From assembly GCA_008360975.2 (NCBI GenBank), contig CM039182.1, forward strand, positions 48,372,491 to 48,436,490: a DNA stretch of 64,000 nucleotides. The letters are read 5' to 3'. The notes below the pieces were generated by a model, which worked only from the letters and a program-made list of their open reading frames with translations, had not been told where the DNA came from and did no database searches. Positions 23,406-37,400 of this stretch are shown piece after piece; the stretch's first letter is position 1; every line of letters starts with the position of its first letter. The DNA comes from Lichenostomus cassidix. Taxonomy: Eukaryota > Chordata > Aves > Passeriformes > Meliphagidae. Position numbers and translations under genes: made by a program.

Positions 23406-23918
23406 TGTCCTAGATTGCAATATTGATGTAGTTAAGTATTCTATTACCACCAGCTGTGGGCCATTAGCTGCTATCACCCACTCCGGATGACAGGCAATGG
23501 GCCATCCGTTAGCTGTTACCAGCTGCTAATGACCCACCCCGCATGACAGGCAATGGGCCATCAGGGACCCACCGTGTGACTCATGGACTTATCTCATCCC
23601 ATTGTGAGATGCTCTGCCGAGGAGGGAGGAGCCAAGTGTTCCCACCTGGATATAACCTGGCTCTGGAACTGCCTGAGCTAGCCCTGTCTACTGGGTTCCC
23701 AGAGGACCAGAGCTACCACTAGATCTTCAGCTGGAGACTAGACCTTCACAGGATCACCACTTCAACTGGACTACTTCAGTTGGACTGCTTCCACCACCCT
23801 AACAGGGTGTTAGGTTGTATCTGACTTTGTCAGTGCTTTTCCTTGTATTATTTCACTTATTTTTTTAATTTCAATCTTGACTTGTGATCTCCCACTGGTT
23901 TGTTTTCAAACCAAGACA
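23406..23918 (+). repeat. 3' LTR (513 bp)
   Basis: TGTCCTAGA... to ...AAGACA, gap-free partner of the 5' LTR with seven mismatches. It carries the same TATA box, AP-1 site, 20-bp repeats and hairpins. Two of the seven mismatches are G in the 5' copy and A in the 3' copy. Confidence 0.97.
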
Positions 23919-23923
23919 GTCTA
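23919..23923 (+). repeat. ERV target-site duplication, right copy
   Basis: GTCTA directly after the CA of the 3' LTR, matching 18033-18037. Confidence 0.95.
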
Positions 23924-26900
23924 TATGCAAACACATTGCATATAGAAATGTCATTGCTGCTAAGTACCAGAGGTGCATTAATATTACTAAGCAGAAAGAT
24001 AGTTTTAATACTTCCTTTCCTAACACTCCTTCAGAATGCAGCTGCCACTTCCCAACTTTGTTTTCTGACACTACATCCACACGTGTCCCCTACCCTCTGT
24101 TCTACTCATGTAAGATAGTTTCAGGGCTGGTTCTTGACAAAGACACATGCCAGGCCATCTCTCCACTATCTCAGATAATAAACAGAGGCTTCTTTATCTA
24201 AGTTTATCCAGCAACAGCACAGAAACAGAAAAAAGCAAGAATACTAACAATGGGCTAGGCAGTCTTAATTATAAGGTACAACACCTGCTGAGAGGAAGGA
24301 AGCACATTCCAGAAAGAACCCCGTTATGCTTCATAACTGGAATAAACACAGCACATCACAAAGCTATTTGCAAATGGAGCCAAATCTGAACACAAAAAAT
24401 ACATCCATTCAGAAGCATGCAATTTCTCTTTCAATTTAAGGATTGTGTCCCTGGTGATGAAATTTTCTAATTCAAGCTACTTGATTAAAATTCTATGACT
24501 AATACATGCTTAGATTAGCAGCTCAACTCCATGCAAGGTATCCTTCAAAGCAGATTTGGACAGATTTATCCTATATTGCGTTATAGATGTTGTTGCCAGA
24601 CACTAGCAATAGCTCCCATTTTGAGCTTATGCATCAGTCAAGCTCTTATTAAAAGGTGAGACTGTTTGGGGAATTTTTCTTCAGTGACAACAAACCAGTA
24701 CACTTTCAATTTCTCTAAATAGGTTTATTTGCCTGGTAAAACTCCGTGGCTTTATTGCTTCAGAAAATGTAATATTCTCCAGTGTCTCTACAAAAGATAC
24801 TGTGTATCCCACCTGCTCCCATGCATACTGAAGCCTGATGTACAGACTAACAGAAATATCAAGAAAGCAAGTCAAAGTGAAGAGATCTCACATCACTGCC
24901 TGAGACTCTGCCCATATAAAAAGAAGTACACATGCAATTCTTCCTGTGGCTTCCCTGCAGTACCAAATCCTACTGGTTATGTAAAGGCACAGGTAAAGCA
25001 CAGTCAGTGCAGGCATTATCAAAAGCATACTCATATCTTACCATTAGGATAGATGGATGAGATGAAAGCCTGCATAAATAGATTAATTCCCTGGGTATTG
25101 CATGTACACAAATTTCCTTCTTCCCTCTTAAAATGGCACAAGCAATAGAATATAGAGCAATCCTGAAGACAGAGAAGTTTAACACAAAGCTTCACATAGA
25201 GGACACAAAGTAATTCTGTATCACTGGCAGACCCTAATCCAGTTTAACTCACCATGTATTTCTGACAGAGGGACATTACCAACTTGCTGAAAGAGACCAT
25301 TCAAAGGGGCATTTTCCCCCACAGTCTGTGTAGATTGTGACATAAAACTGTACAAATCATCATGACATTAAGTTTTGACAGCTGCTCCTACATTCGTTTC
25401 TATACCATGAAAACAAAATGCTTTGATCCAAGAGCCTCAGGTCTGATCTGAAGATAGTGCCACACAGCCCTCAAAAACCATACCAGACTCACAATGAGCC
25501 TGATTTAACGTTTGTCTCATATAGCTGGTGCTCAGGGTAAGCCACTGCAGACCTCCACTACTACTGACATGCTGTTTGTGATATGCTTCTTGGGTAAACA
25601 TTCATGTGCCCCAAAAGATATGTAGGGGCATTGAAGGAGGTTCTGTTCAATACTTGTAAATTTTTTAACACAGAGAGAGAACGTGAGAGAGTGTGACTTG
25701 TAGCATCAGCTGAGCATTATGAATCCACATCCACTGTCATTTTTGAGAATATCTGATTAAAATCAAGAAGTCTATAATAGCAGTCATTACTTCAACATGG
25801 AAATTAGGGGTATTGTTAATTCTTTTCAACATGTATCAGCTCCCTTCTAATTGGATCTATATTCATTACTGAAACTGAAATTAAAGAACACTATGAAAGG
25901 CTTTTGATGTCAGCTGTATATATCATGTCCTGAATTAAGTTATAAAAATGGTTAATACATTATATGAATCCTCAAGTACCTATTTCACTCCATTTAGTAG
26001 CACACGTCCTAAGTACTGGCTGAGGAACTGTACTAATGCAGCAAACTTTTAGGACAGGTAAAAGAACCAATTCCATTTCAATTGCTGAAAAATGCACAGA
26101 TCATGGCGCCAAATGTCCCTAAAATATGTTGTTTTACAATTGACTTGTCTGCCAGATAAAGTATCTGCTCAGTAAATGAGGTGTAGGACAGGGAAGAAAT
26201 GGACCCTTTGAGTTACTTTCCACCAGAAATGCCACAAAGTAAAAGCTGGCTGAACTCAGGTAAATGTACTATGCCATTGCCACAGAAAATGGGTTTTTTT
26301 CCTATATAAACTGTGGAAGAACAGAAGAAGAAGAGAGGAGATGTTTGTGCTAAGTTTGAGAAGAATTTTGTCAGAACTTCCCCTTCTGTCTCACACAGCT
26401 TAATTTTTTCTTTTCTTTTGTACAGGATCAAAAGGAACGGGGGGGGAAAAGCGCATTGTACCAGCATCTCAAACTGTTCAAATTTCCTTTCTCCTACTTT
26501 TTGCCAGAGAGCAGAAGTACATTTATTCTCATGCCTTCAAAACCTAAACCCCAGAGCACTTTCCTGCTAGTCTTATGCGGCACAAAATCACGCGGCAGTG
26601 GTTTTCCTTAACTAATCCAGACTGGAGAGGCAGAGGAGGGAAGAACAGGTTGCTCTAACACTTTGATTTGCTCTCTTTTGAATGCAACCCTGTTTTCCAG
26701 ATATCAACAACAAACATTTCAACTAACTGGAGAAAAGGGATGATTTCTTTGTACCTCATGAAGATGGATAGCATAAGGAAAGACAATGCAGCAGCTGTTA
26801 CAGGATGTAAGTTTGCTGCTCTCTGAGCTGTAACGGAGCAGAAGCTGGCAGGAAAACAGGGGGTGCAGTCCAGAAATCTGCTTCTATCTTTGGGTTGTAA

Positions 26901-29383
26901 ACCAGTGTTTTCCAGCAGAGACAGACCAGAGATCTCCTACTTGAATGAATGTTCCTTTTTCTTTAGGTCAGGTGTCTTTAGCTAGAGCTTACAGGCCAGT
27001 GAGAGGGGCTCTGAAGGGCTTTAATAAGGGGAGTAAAGCGTGTTGATACATGTTAGACTTTAATTTCTGAATGTGGAATTACTAGGGAAGGCTGTTCCTC
27101 TTGAAAGGATTGTTAAGGTCCATAATCAAAACAGCATCTGTTTTGTGCAGGTGCATTCTCAGAGAAGTCAGGATCAGACCAGAACTTTAAAGCAACTTTA
27201 AAATAGTAACACATTTCTTACAAAGAGTTAAAAAGCCTAAAAAACAACTGCATTCCCCCAATAAACCTGAGCTATCCACTAGTAAAATATGAGCATAATT
27301 TCAAAAATGAGCATCATATTTTTCTTCCAGAAAGCTAAGTCCCCTTTTCTGTGGAAATGTCCTGCCTGAATCTCCCTTGAACCACCTAAAAATGATCAGT
27401 GGCAACTGTTCTAGTCTCTGTATTTACCTGTTCTGCCTGTCTTTATCTTGACTGCTGCAGATTTACCCTTTCTGACTGCTCAAAGCAGCATACCTGACAT
27501 TTGCTCAGCCTTTCAGAAAAGAAGCAGACAAGCCACCCAAATTTTATTTGACCAGAACAAAACCTTGAAGTAATTAATGTAAAGTAGAGTAAAGGATACC
27601 TGGCTGAAGAATAGGCATATTCCATGTACTCCAATTATCCTGGCTATGGTTCACCAGTTTGCAGTGATAAAAAGCCATTAACGAGCTTTGTCACTGATAG
27701 CATTACTTTCTAATCTTAATTCTTTTAGGATTATTAGCTTTAAAGGCACTTGAAAGAAGATAAGTTAATTTATACTAAAATGAAATTGAAAAGTAATGCT
27801 TAGATGCAGCAGTATTTACACAATAAAGCAGCTTTACAAACTTTCACTTGAATAAGCATCACTAATTTACTTGTTACTCACACACCCTTTAAAAAAACTG
27901 TTTGAGGGAACAAATTTTGAATAAATCATACTGACATATATGGAAGTAAAAAAGCCATAAAAGTTAATCACATCCCCCAATTTTTTATTAAGTTTGAAGT
28001 TTGTATGAACTCTCTTTGCTTTCTCTAGCATGTTGAGCATTTTTCCTTGCTTAGTCATTGTGTTTCTCATGGTAGTTTTTAGAAATTCCTCTTCCTAACT
28101 CATCAGGCCCTAATGGGTCAAAGATTCCCATGGGGAAAAAACCCAAACCACCTTTTTTCTCCTAGAAACTCATGACAGAAATAGTTCTAATACGGAGAGT
28201 TGGTTAGAGATGCAAATGAGATCACGAAGCAAGTAGCTGCTGGAGGCAGTAGTGCAGGACATTGAAATCAGATTTTTCTTTGTTGGCTGCTTTTGTATAT
28301 TTTTATTTAATGAGCAATGTCATCACTCCTAGCAACAGGGGCTTCTCTGGAGTATACCTGATGAACTTGAGGGATATTCTATCCTTATTAGGAGAAGTAA
28401 TACTTGCCACTAATGGCTTTCTTGGATATCGAAGAAAGGCATGCAGAGTTGCTCACCAATCCCACAGTGAGTTACTTTAGAACGTTGAAGTGAAATCCAG
28501 AACAGAGATAAAAACCTCCAGAGTGGGATCCATATGTCTATATTTCAGGATCTGCCTCCATTTTAGATATCCCTAGGCATTGTGGGCCACCCATACATAG
28601 TTAGTAGATATAAAAGGTGACCTGTACTAGGCAAGATACTTTAAGTAAAGCATTATTTTAGGTATCTTCAGATAGTCCATGAACCCACCTACATTTACAC
28701 TCTTGATTTTCGCTCTCTCCCACCTTCTTGCTCACCACACATACTGAATTAGATATCTAAGAATAAGATTCAAACTACATAAACTGCATATACAGATTTT
28801 AAGTAGTACCCCACCCAAAAAGAGGCAAGCACAGGGAAGAACAGAAACAAGTACCTTAATCAGGCTTTAAGTTTTAAGCTCTATATTTATGTATTAATAA
28901 GTTATAGTACAGCATCTTTGCCTGGGATTTACCTGGCTGCCAGGTTCACAGAGTAGGTGCTCACATTCCTGTAGGGTTTCCTGGCTTTCAGTCAAGAGGT
29001 ATCCTCCAGCTCCTCCTTTCTTGTAGAAGATCATCTGTACACACACAGCTCCAGCTGAGTTGCAGAACCAGCTTTAACTAGTTATGCACTCAGGAGCTAC
29101 CTCCCCCATCAAGCTCCCTATGATCCTCCAACCTGGCAGGACATCCCAAATCAGTGCTTGGTGACATCCAGGGCCTGGGAATACTTACATTAAACATGAA
29201 GGGCAAGGAGAATTCAGGCACACTTAAAATTACATGGTACCATTGCTGAAGAGAATGTCTTGCTAAACTAATTAGTAAAATCATTTAGGTTAGAAAGACC
29301 TGCTTGGAAACTTCTCTGCTGAAAGAAAAGTGAGGACTTGTAATGCATGTACACAAGAAATCGTCCTTCTACCCATCCCCCAC

Positions 29384-29384
<1 letters not shown>

Positions 29385-29420
<36 letters not shown>
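29385..29420. repeat. A36 homopolymer
   Basis: Thirty-six consecutive A on the + strand, the longest homopolymer in the window. No AATAAA lies just upstream and no retrocopy body was recognised on either side. Length is likely to vary between individuals and may be misassembled. Confidence 0.92.
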
Positions 29421-29424
<4 letters not shown>

Positions 29425-32400
29425 AAGAAATGCAGTAAGAACACATGTAATGCTGACCAGAATCCTAGCTGGATTGGCTGGCACAATTTCTCACTTGCAC
29501 AGCTGGAAGCACAGGTGCTGTAGGTGGTGACAGGAAAGGGGGAGACGGGAATGGGTTGAGCAGCCAGGTGGTTCCTTTTCTGGCACATCATCATGTACTC
29601 CAGTTCATGTACTCCAGCAGAAAACAATAACTGGAAAGAGTTGTCTCCAGGACCTTGTTGCACTGTAGTAAATACACTCCTAACTCACAGATGTGCATTG
29701 AATTCATGATGTTGCAGAAGGTTTCACTGGCTATGTCAGAAGAGCCCTACTGGTGCCAGGCACAACTGCAGAGACATAGCACCCTTCTACAGGCACTGCA
29801 TCTGGGTACTAGAGAGGGATTGTAAATTCTGCCCACAAGAATCAATTCCAATCTTTTGCCAAAAGTTATTTTTAATAACTTGCAGCAAAAAGCGGATTTG
29901 GGTGTTTGAGGAATTTTTGTAGGCAAATGTCTTGCAGCTTTTTGCTTATTAATATTCAATACTGAAAGACAATCAAGTATTAATAAGTGGATTAAAGGGG
30001 AAATGGGTATATTTGCTGCTCATATATCTTGTTCAACAAATCACTCCCACAGTAAGAGCCACAGGGCCAGTCCCCTCTACTTTCCACTGGCGGAATCCTA
30101 TGACCTCAAGGATATAAAACCGAAATAAAACCAGAAGATGTTAAAGCCTTAGTCAGGATTAGGGAAATATTCAGAACTCCATCCACGCGGGTTTTGCTAT
30201 CGTACATTCTTAGAGCTTCTGTTCAGAAGAACTGCACTACTTCCTTCTACAGACATACAGGTAATACAGGGCTGATGATAAGGGATGGGATTTCAAAACT
30301 GTCCAGTTCAGCTACTGCCTTTGTCATCAGCAGCCCTTAGTTGTTGGAGGGAGCAGAGCTGGGACAGCGCTAAGCACTTCTGCAATTCCCATCTGCCCAG
30401 GAGAGGGCATGGAGACAGGAAGAGACAAGAGGATTGACCCCTCTGTCAGGAAATAAAGGATTTCAGGCTCCAGAAATGTCAGATAGAAGGTCTACCAAAT
30501 CTGGCTCTTAAAGAAAGGGGAGGAAAGAAAAGCTCCTTTAAAACTTTGCAGCTGTATGTGGGATGATGCTAGATGCAAGGGAGCTGCCAGCTTTTTTAGC
30601 GTACATTAAAAGTATGTAATTAATAGCTCTTTAGAGTCATCATTTATCTGAAAAAAAATTAAAAACAAAACACCACAACACACAAAATAATGAAAAACAA
30701 AATCCCAACTATAGAAATAGAAATATTTGTTATTCTTTATTATACTTTATAACTATGGGTATTGATTTGTTTTTCATATTTATGAGATTAAAACACTGCA
30801 TCAAGATGTTCAGGTTTGCTTTTATCTTTCTCAGGACAAAGAATATATGGTTTGATCACAACTTTACACAAAAATCTACAGGAAATATTGAAAATTCTTT
30901 CTTTTCCCAAATTCCTTTTTATTATTAAATGCAAAGGGCAGCTAAAAATTAATTTTGGACAAGAAAATTATCATTAATTAAATCGGTGGGTTTGAGTTTA
31001 TTTTTTGGTTCTGGCTTTCTTTTTTTGAAAGCCTGTTTTTAAAGAAACAAAAACTTGAGAAGTTTCTATCTGCTCATCAGTCCATTTTCTTCTTCTGAAA
31101 CTTTGGACCTCTTTGTCAACTGGATACAAATTTGACTAAGTAGCAGAAATCATAACAATAATTATGTTCCTGCAAATTTCATACAAAGTGATGTCTGGAT
31201 GGATTGAGAAAAGAGCCAAACTAGTTTGTCCCAGGAGGAAAAGGGCTTCAGCATGAAATGAACCATCATCTGTTGTGTGTGACCTGCCAATATCCACCCA
31301 GCAGTTTAGTTACTCCGTGACTTGTTAGCATTGCACCTCTCAGCTCTGATCCCTGCACCTACAGTTTTTCTTGCTCTCTGGGTGGTCAGGGGACATGAGA
31401 GTGAGCCAAGAGAAAGCAGAGCCATGAGAAGCCTGTGAAGAACCTCTGCAGTGGGTAGGAGCACAGAGGTTAGTGAGTAAAAGCACAGAAAAGTTGGCAT
31501 TTCCAGTTTTGCTCCTCACAAACTAACCTGACTGTTGTTCGGGAGGTTTGTCCTGCTGCTTAAAAAGAAATTTCTGTCCTGTATGAGGGCTCTCCTTTCT
31601 AAGTCAGTGGTGCAGGTTTAGTCCATTGTGGGGCTGGTGTACATCTGCGCCACTCACTGGTTGTTCAGCACAGTGGGACAAAATAAAATATTTGCTTCCG
31701 TGCATTGCTTACATGTTGCTTACACCAACCCTACCATTGGGACCAGCCCAAAGTAGTCAAAAAGTAGCAGTCTGGGAGGCACAGGTATGGCTTTAGTGGA
31801 GAGCACTCAACAACAGTGGGTAGTGCTGATTCCCCAATGGGGGCTCAAGTCTTCTTTACAACCAGGGAAACAGACCTAGGGAACATCATGTGCCAGAGGT
31901 GCCTTGGTTGCATCTGTCCTACAAGTAAACTGAGAAACTTATCTCTACAGACATCAACCTGGCAACTTTCACTACACTTTAGCTCCAGATAAATCTTTTG
32001 GCTAGAAACTTGGCTAGAAAATGAAAACAAATGCACTTTGATTCAAAGCTAAACAGCCTCTTCAGTCAGCTGTACCAGAGCTTTTTCTTCTCTCTGGCCA
32101 CAGAACAAACCAGAAACTGCACAAAGATTATCTTCTTTTCCTTAAGGGAAGAAGTCTAAGATTAAGTAATAATCAATAGCAGACAGTAAATAAACCAATC
32201 TCTTAATGGATTGCAAAGGGACTTCAGAGGTCTTTGTGCTGCATGGCAGCCACTTCCAAAAGAGCAGGCAATCGCCTTTAAAGAGTGGAGACAAAGTGTC
32301 AGTGCCAAAGAAAGGTCACACACAACAGCAAGAATACATGCTAAACCTTAGAAAGCCTAAAAGCAGCTGAGGTAGTGGGGTAGATCATTCTCTCTCTAAC

Positions 32401-34400
32401 TGGACAAGGCATGTTGAAGAATATTTGTCCCTGCTCTGCTGTACAAAAACATTGCAATTCCTCAAGCCAGACCTATAGAAAGTAAAAGCCCTCAAAAATA
32501 ATACAGAGATCCATATGCTACAGCTTAACATTTTTTAAGCAGATCCTCAAGGATTCAGAAATAGACTTTCTCCGGGTGAAAAGCAGTCTGAGGCGGTGCT
32601 GATGATCTGACATGATGACGCAATGCAGACTTGTCTGTATTTTCAGAATAGACACAGTTGTCACAGAAACAAAGGATTGGAGACCAATTGCATCAAAACC
32701 TAATCTAATCCCAAATATCTAATAGTCATAGCACTAAAATTCTTAAAATTGTATCCCAGTCAGATCTGATCACATGATTTGCTACCCCTTATATTCTCTT
32801 TTTACACCTTTGTTCTCTGCCAAGCTCTTCTCCATTATCACCTTCATCCCCTTCCTAATAAACAACCAGTGTCTGTTTGCTCTTTCCAGTGGGCCCAGTC
32901 TGGATGATTTTACACTATTATTTGATGTTTGTGACACAGTAGTGTTACAGTAATTTCAATCTTGGTCGGCAGTTCTGTTACAAGCTGCTACCCTGTTTTG
33001 TTTTACATGCAGTGTCTCTCTTGGCTGGTGCTTTTCAGTAGTTGGAAGCCATGGCTGGATTTTTGTTAACACAACAATTTCTATGCTTTAATTCTTTATC
33101 TGTAATATGGATGTACCTTTTCTAATGCCACTTGCCTGCCTCGTCCATTTAGACAAATGGACAGTGGACATCCCCTCACTTAAGCACCTGATTTCAGATG
33201 AAGGCATTCAAGTGATACTGATGTAAAATTAGGCAAGCAAACAAAAGTACAACCACACATTTCCTCAAAATGCTGCTCTTAACCTTTCTCTACTTACCAA
33301 AACACAGCTGGGAAAGTAGAGCTCCTGTTGTGCCCCAAAGTGAAACAGAGAATAAATCTCAAGATTATTACACCTTTCAGGGGAGTTATACTCTCCCTCA
33401 AATTGTTGCATCAACTTCTGCTTCTTAGGAAGTCCCTACTTTTTACATTCCCTGCCTATTTAGTCAAAAATAAAATGAGAAGAGGATAGATGGAGTCCAC
33501 AGGACACAAAAAGTGTATGCCTATTCTTTAGATTCTTTTAGCAGCTTTGCTGTTGTGGTTCCAGATAAAACAGTCATGGGGTTCCTGTGGCTGCCTATAT
33601 TTATATAACAACTTTCAGCAGCTGATGTCCACCTGTGCCAAATACCCAGTGTAACCATATCTTCTTAGAAATAAAGAAACATATTCGAGAAGCAGCAGTA
33701 GATCCTTATCTCTGAATCTGGACTGTAGAGTTGCAAGAACAGGTAATAGTTTGAATGTCGATAAGCTATAAAGGTATTTTTTTCTTTGGTTTTGCTGAAG
33801 TTTCATTTTCTGCTTGCAGCAGTCTAACTGAAGCAAACAACTGTTTTTCTTGATTAAGCTAGAGTAGGTTGAGTTTTCAATGGTGAGTACCTATCTCATG
33901 CCCTAAATAGCCTATCATTCAAGCCTGGAGTTTTTATTCTGATGAATTACACTACAGATGTGAAAAATGGAAAGTAACAGTCGGGAACTGCTTTCCTATT
34001 ATATCTTGTTGAATTGCATTGATTGGTTGCTCAAAAGCAAAACCTGTTTAAGAAATCAAAACAAAATAGTGCAAATGAAAGAATCTGAGGAGAGACGAGA
34101 GGAGCTTAAAATTCATAGTCTATCCATTCTGCATACTTTGGATTCAAATGTTAAAAGAAATAAAAACCACTTCTGGCTACAAGTGATACATGACTGAGAT
34201 GTGCTCTAAATTAAAAGCTTTGGATTTGATAAACTGTATAATGATATCATGAATATTTAGAAGTACTACCACTTTTAGCAGGGGAAAGAAATCTCCATGA
34301 TAGTATGCCCTTCAGCTCTCATGGTGCTAAACCAAAAAGTAATGGATTATATAACTTTTCCTTGATCTTAGGATAAAATTCACATATCTAAGTTAGGCAC

Positions 34401-34483
34401 TTTTTTTTGGGGGGGGGGTGGGTAGTGTTTTGCGGGGGGGGAGTTGTTGTTGGGTTTTTTTGTTTTGGTTGGTTTTTTTGTTG
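34401..34483 (+). repeat. G-rich tract with quadruplex potential
   Basis: T8 followed by G10 (34409-34418), G3 (34420-34422), G8 (34434-34441) and G3 (34452-34454), then T/G repeats. Four G runs of three or more within about 46 bases satisfy the usual G-quadruplex pattern, although the loops between the later runs are long. Confidence 0.75.
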
Positions 34484-37400
34484 ATGTTCTGCTCCATTAC
34501 CTGTCTGAGAAAGTAGCAGATGGTTGTAAAAGATTCAGATAAGTATCTAGCTATGGAGCGAGCAAATACAGCTGTGTGATTTTATCATCTGTACAGCCTC
34601 CAAGAATACAGAGAAATGCATTGAAGTGGTTCAAAAAAGGAGCTGGAAGGTTGGAATGAGGGCTGGCATGGTGTGGAGAAGGTCCATTTCAAAGTAACCT
34701 GGAGATCAGTTGAAATCCCTCATATTATTCTGGATTTCTGAAAGTTTTTTCACAAAATTCTGACTCCGTTTGTTTTCTGTATTTACTAGTAGGACAGTCC
34801 TTTCTTGGTGAAACTGGTGCCCTAAGGGTTTGGTTCTACATGCTATTTAGAGCCTTATCCCCAATATGGGTTCTTTGGATTTTCATTCAGACACCAAACT
34901 TTGTCAGAGCAACATACAGCTTTAGGACTTAATTTAAAATGTGACAAGGACATGGGAGGTTAAATGTTGAAGACTATAGTTGATGTAGCAATGTGTTTTA
35001 GTATGCACATTATTATATAATGCTTTAGCTTTAAAACCAGAAGCATTTTATTTCTTTTAGTGTGAATATTGAATCTTTTAGTGTGAATAAGGTTAAATCA
35101 GGCAGTTTACCAGTGTTGAAAGATTGCCATTAAAAGCTAACAGATAGGTTTGATAGGAAGGTTGGAGGCTGAGTTTGTCTGACCTTCAGAAGCAGTGACA
35201 AACACTGAGAAATGGAGGGACGCAGCTCCACCAAAGCCAGCTGATCTGCTCACAAACACTAGGGTGTCAGGGCATATTAAACTGGCAAAACAAAAAGAAC
35301 CAAGGATGGCTATATTAGGAAAAGAAAAAAAAAATTGACAGTAAAGTTCTGGTTCCTAAAAGGTAAAGACAGCAGGGGGTTTTCAGTTTAAAAAGTGGGC
35401 AAGAAAGCCAGCATTAATTAAGGTCTGTGGAATAGGCATCAGAAATACGATGAGAGAGGTCAGGAGGATATAGACAATTATATTGAGCTAGTGAAGAGAA
35501 GACAGAGCAGAGCTGTGAATCCAATCTTCTGCAGCACACAGGAAGACTTTGTGAGGACAAAGTGGGTATGACCTCAGGTAACTGGAATCTTCCCTGGAGC
35601 TGCCATTCCCCTGATGACTCATTTACGTTCGTTTTACTGACACTCCTTGCTCTCCTGTTGATTTCTACCATAATGTTCTCTTTTGTGCTTTGTTGAACAC
35701 TTGTGAGTTCTGGGAGGACAAAAGAAGATGCACTGATAAGACCCCCCTGCTCAGAAGGAGAAGAAATATACGTGAAAATGGTGGTTCCCTTGTAGTGACT
35801 TAAAGCTTTGGACATCCATGCATATCTGCAAATGGTAGGCAAAGCCTGTCTTTCTGCTATAGGAGGCACAGTACATGAACATTAAGAGAGGAACCACTTA
35901 GAATTCGTATCCTTTGAGATGACTGAGAAACAGCTGGGAGAACAAAGAATATGACAAAAATTTATTGTGTAAAACTACACAATAAATCAACAGGAAGTAG
36001 CAGTCAGGCACGCAATAAGCCATGACAAATGCAGGTATGAGAAATAAAGTCATAAAGAACAGAGACAGACATCTGGTCTGTATCTCAGCAGGTTTTTGCA
36101 GAATAAACAACAAAGAAATATAAATAAATAGCTCATTTGTGATCTAGTTTAACAAATAAAAGCACAATAACAATTACATTTCCAGATGCCAGTAACTATT
36201 TCTTTAGCAACTTCAGTCAGGAAAGTCACCTGCATTCTTTCTATGAGCAGCTTGTTTCATATGACTGTGCTACTTTTAAAATATTATTCAATTGATTTTC
36301 ATGGGGACTAATTTTAACACACAATTTTTCCTGAAAAGTAATTGTAAGTATTTGGTATTTGGATGTCACAGTTTTTGCTTTCTGAATATAATGGAATAAG
36401 AGAAGAGAAATTACAGTTAGATCATCAGGCCTTTGATTTGCCTTTGGAGAAAGCAAAAGTGGTCTGTGCTCTTCACACAGAAAATCAGAAATCTGTACAT
36501 CTCACGCCATCTCCTTTCTGGGTTCCTGGAACTGGACGTTGCATCAGATGGCTATTGTTAAAATGATACACAAAATGTATGAAAAGGTGTTGTCTTGGTT
36601 TTTTTCTTGGAAAGAGAAGTTCTTTATTTCAGGCACTTACTCTGCTGAGATTTAAGTATAGAAAGAATAGTAACCAAACAAGTCAGGGAGAGCAATGGCA
36701 ACTCTGAATATAAGGCCCCTTCTGTGAGAATGCAATGGGACAGGCTCATTTCATTCAACTAACACTGCACCCGTATTTCAAACTCTGAAGGATAAGCTCC
36801 ATGAGAAGCAGGTATGTTGTATATTCATCCATAATCCTTAAAAAACCCAGCCCACAAAACAGCTGCCAGAAGAGCCCTAGAAGCATTGAAGAAGACCTAA
36901 AAAGATTGGATTGCTCTAGAAGTGAGCAAGCTGCTTCCTGAGTGAGGTTCTTCCTTCCTTTCTCCCCCAAAATGGGATTCATGTGGAACTGGCAGCTCCC
37001 GAGGTTTTGTCAGCTGTTAAGCCGAGTGTCTTCACAAGGACTGCTGTGCAGAATGTTGGTTATTGAACAGAACCATCTGTTTAACCTGCTGACACAGGAC
37101 TTAAGTTAAAAGGTCTCTCTGGGAGACTCTGAACAGCCCACTGATCATTCCTGTCCTGCAAGAAGGGAATCATCTGGCAGGAGTATCAGCATGTGGTTTA
37201 AGCAATGGTGAGTGTCAAATATTGACATTTTGAAAAAGCCCAGGCTGAGGAACTGTACAGAGACCACCAGCCTGTCTGGTAGGACCATGTCTGATAGGGA
37301 GTGACTTATCTGAAGTACACTGTGCTCTCTCCTTACTCAGGGGAGTTACCAAAGCAATAAATACGTATCTTTTAATTTGGGTAATTATTTTGGCATGCAT

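Larger units (their letters stand above)
18038..23918 (+). mobile_element. Complete two-LTR endogenous retrovirus, ERV-L-like, env-less
   Basis: A 5881-bp provirus with 513-bp LTRs, a tRNA-Lys1,2-type primer binding site, gag, protease, reverse transcriptase, RNase H and integrase regions, and a polypurine tract, flanked by GTCTA. All coding regions lie in one register from 18606 to 23405 with no frameshift, but eight internal stops break it (at 19479, 19743, 20184, 20244, 21021, 22209, 22494 and 23082). There is no env and no dUTPase. The pol resembles class III (ERV-L) elements; this assignment comes from recognition of the family style, not from a search. LTRs differ at 7 of 513 sites, indicating recent insertion. 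It cannot make full Gag-Pol as it stands, barring stop readthrough. Confidence 0.96.

Noticed and set aside
29385..29420. Poly-A tail of a processed pseudogene
   Set aside because: No polyadenylation signal upstream and no coding remnant on either side.
29268..29663. 131-codon minus-strand frame
   Set aside because: It runs through the A36 tract, giving a Phe run; no domain or homology recognised.
35414..35869. 151-codon minus-strand frame
   Set aside because: No domain, signal peptide or repeat pattern; length is only slightly beyond chance in this much sequence.
37010..37400. Possible old LTR with a late AATAAA
   Set aside because: No TATA box at a suitable distance, no TG...CA ends with flanking duplication could be found.
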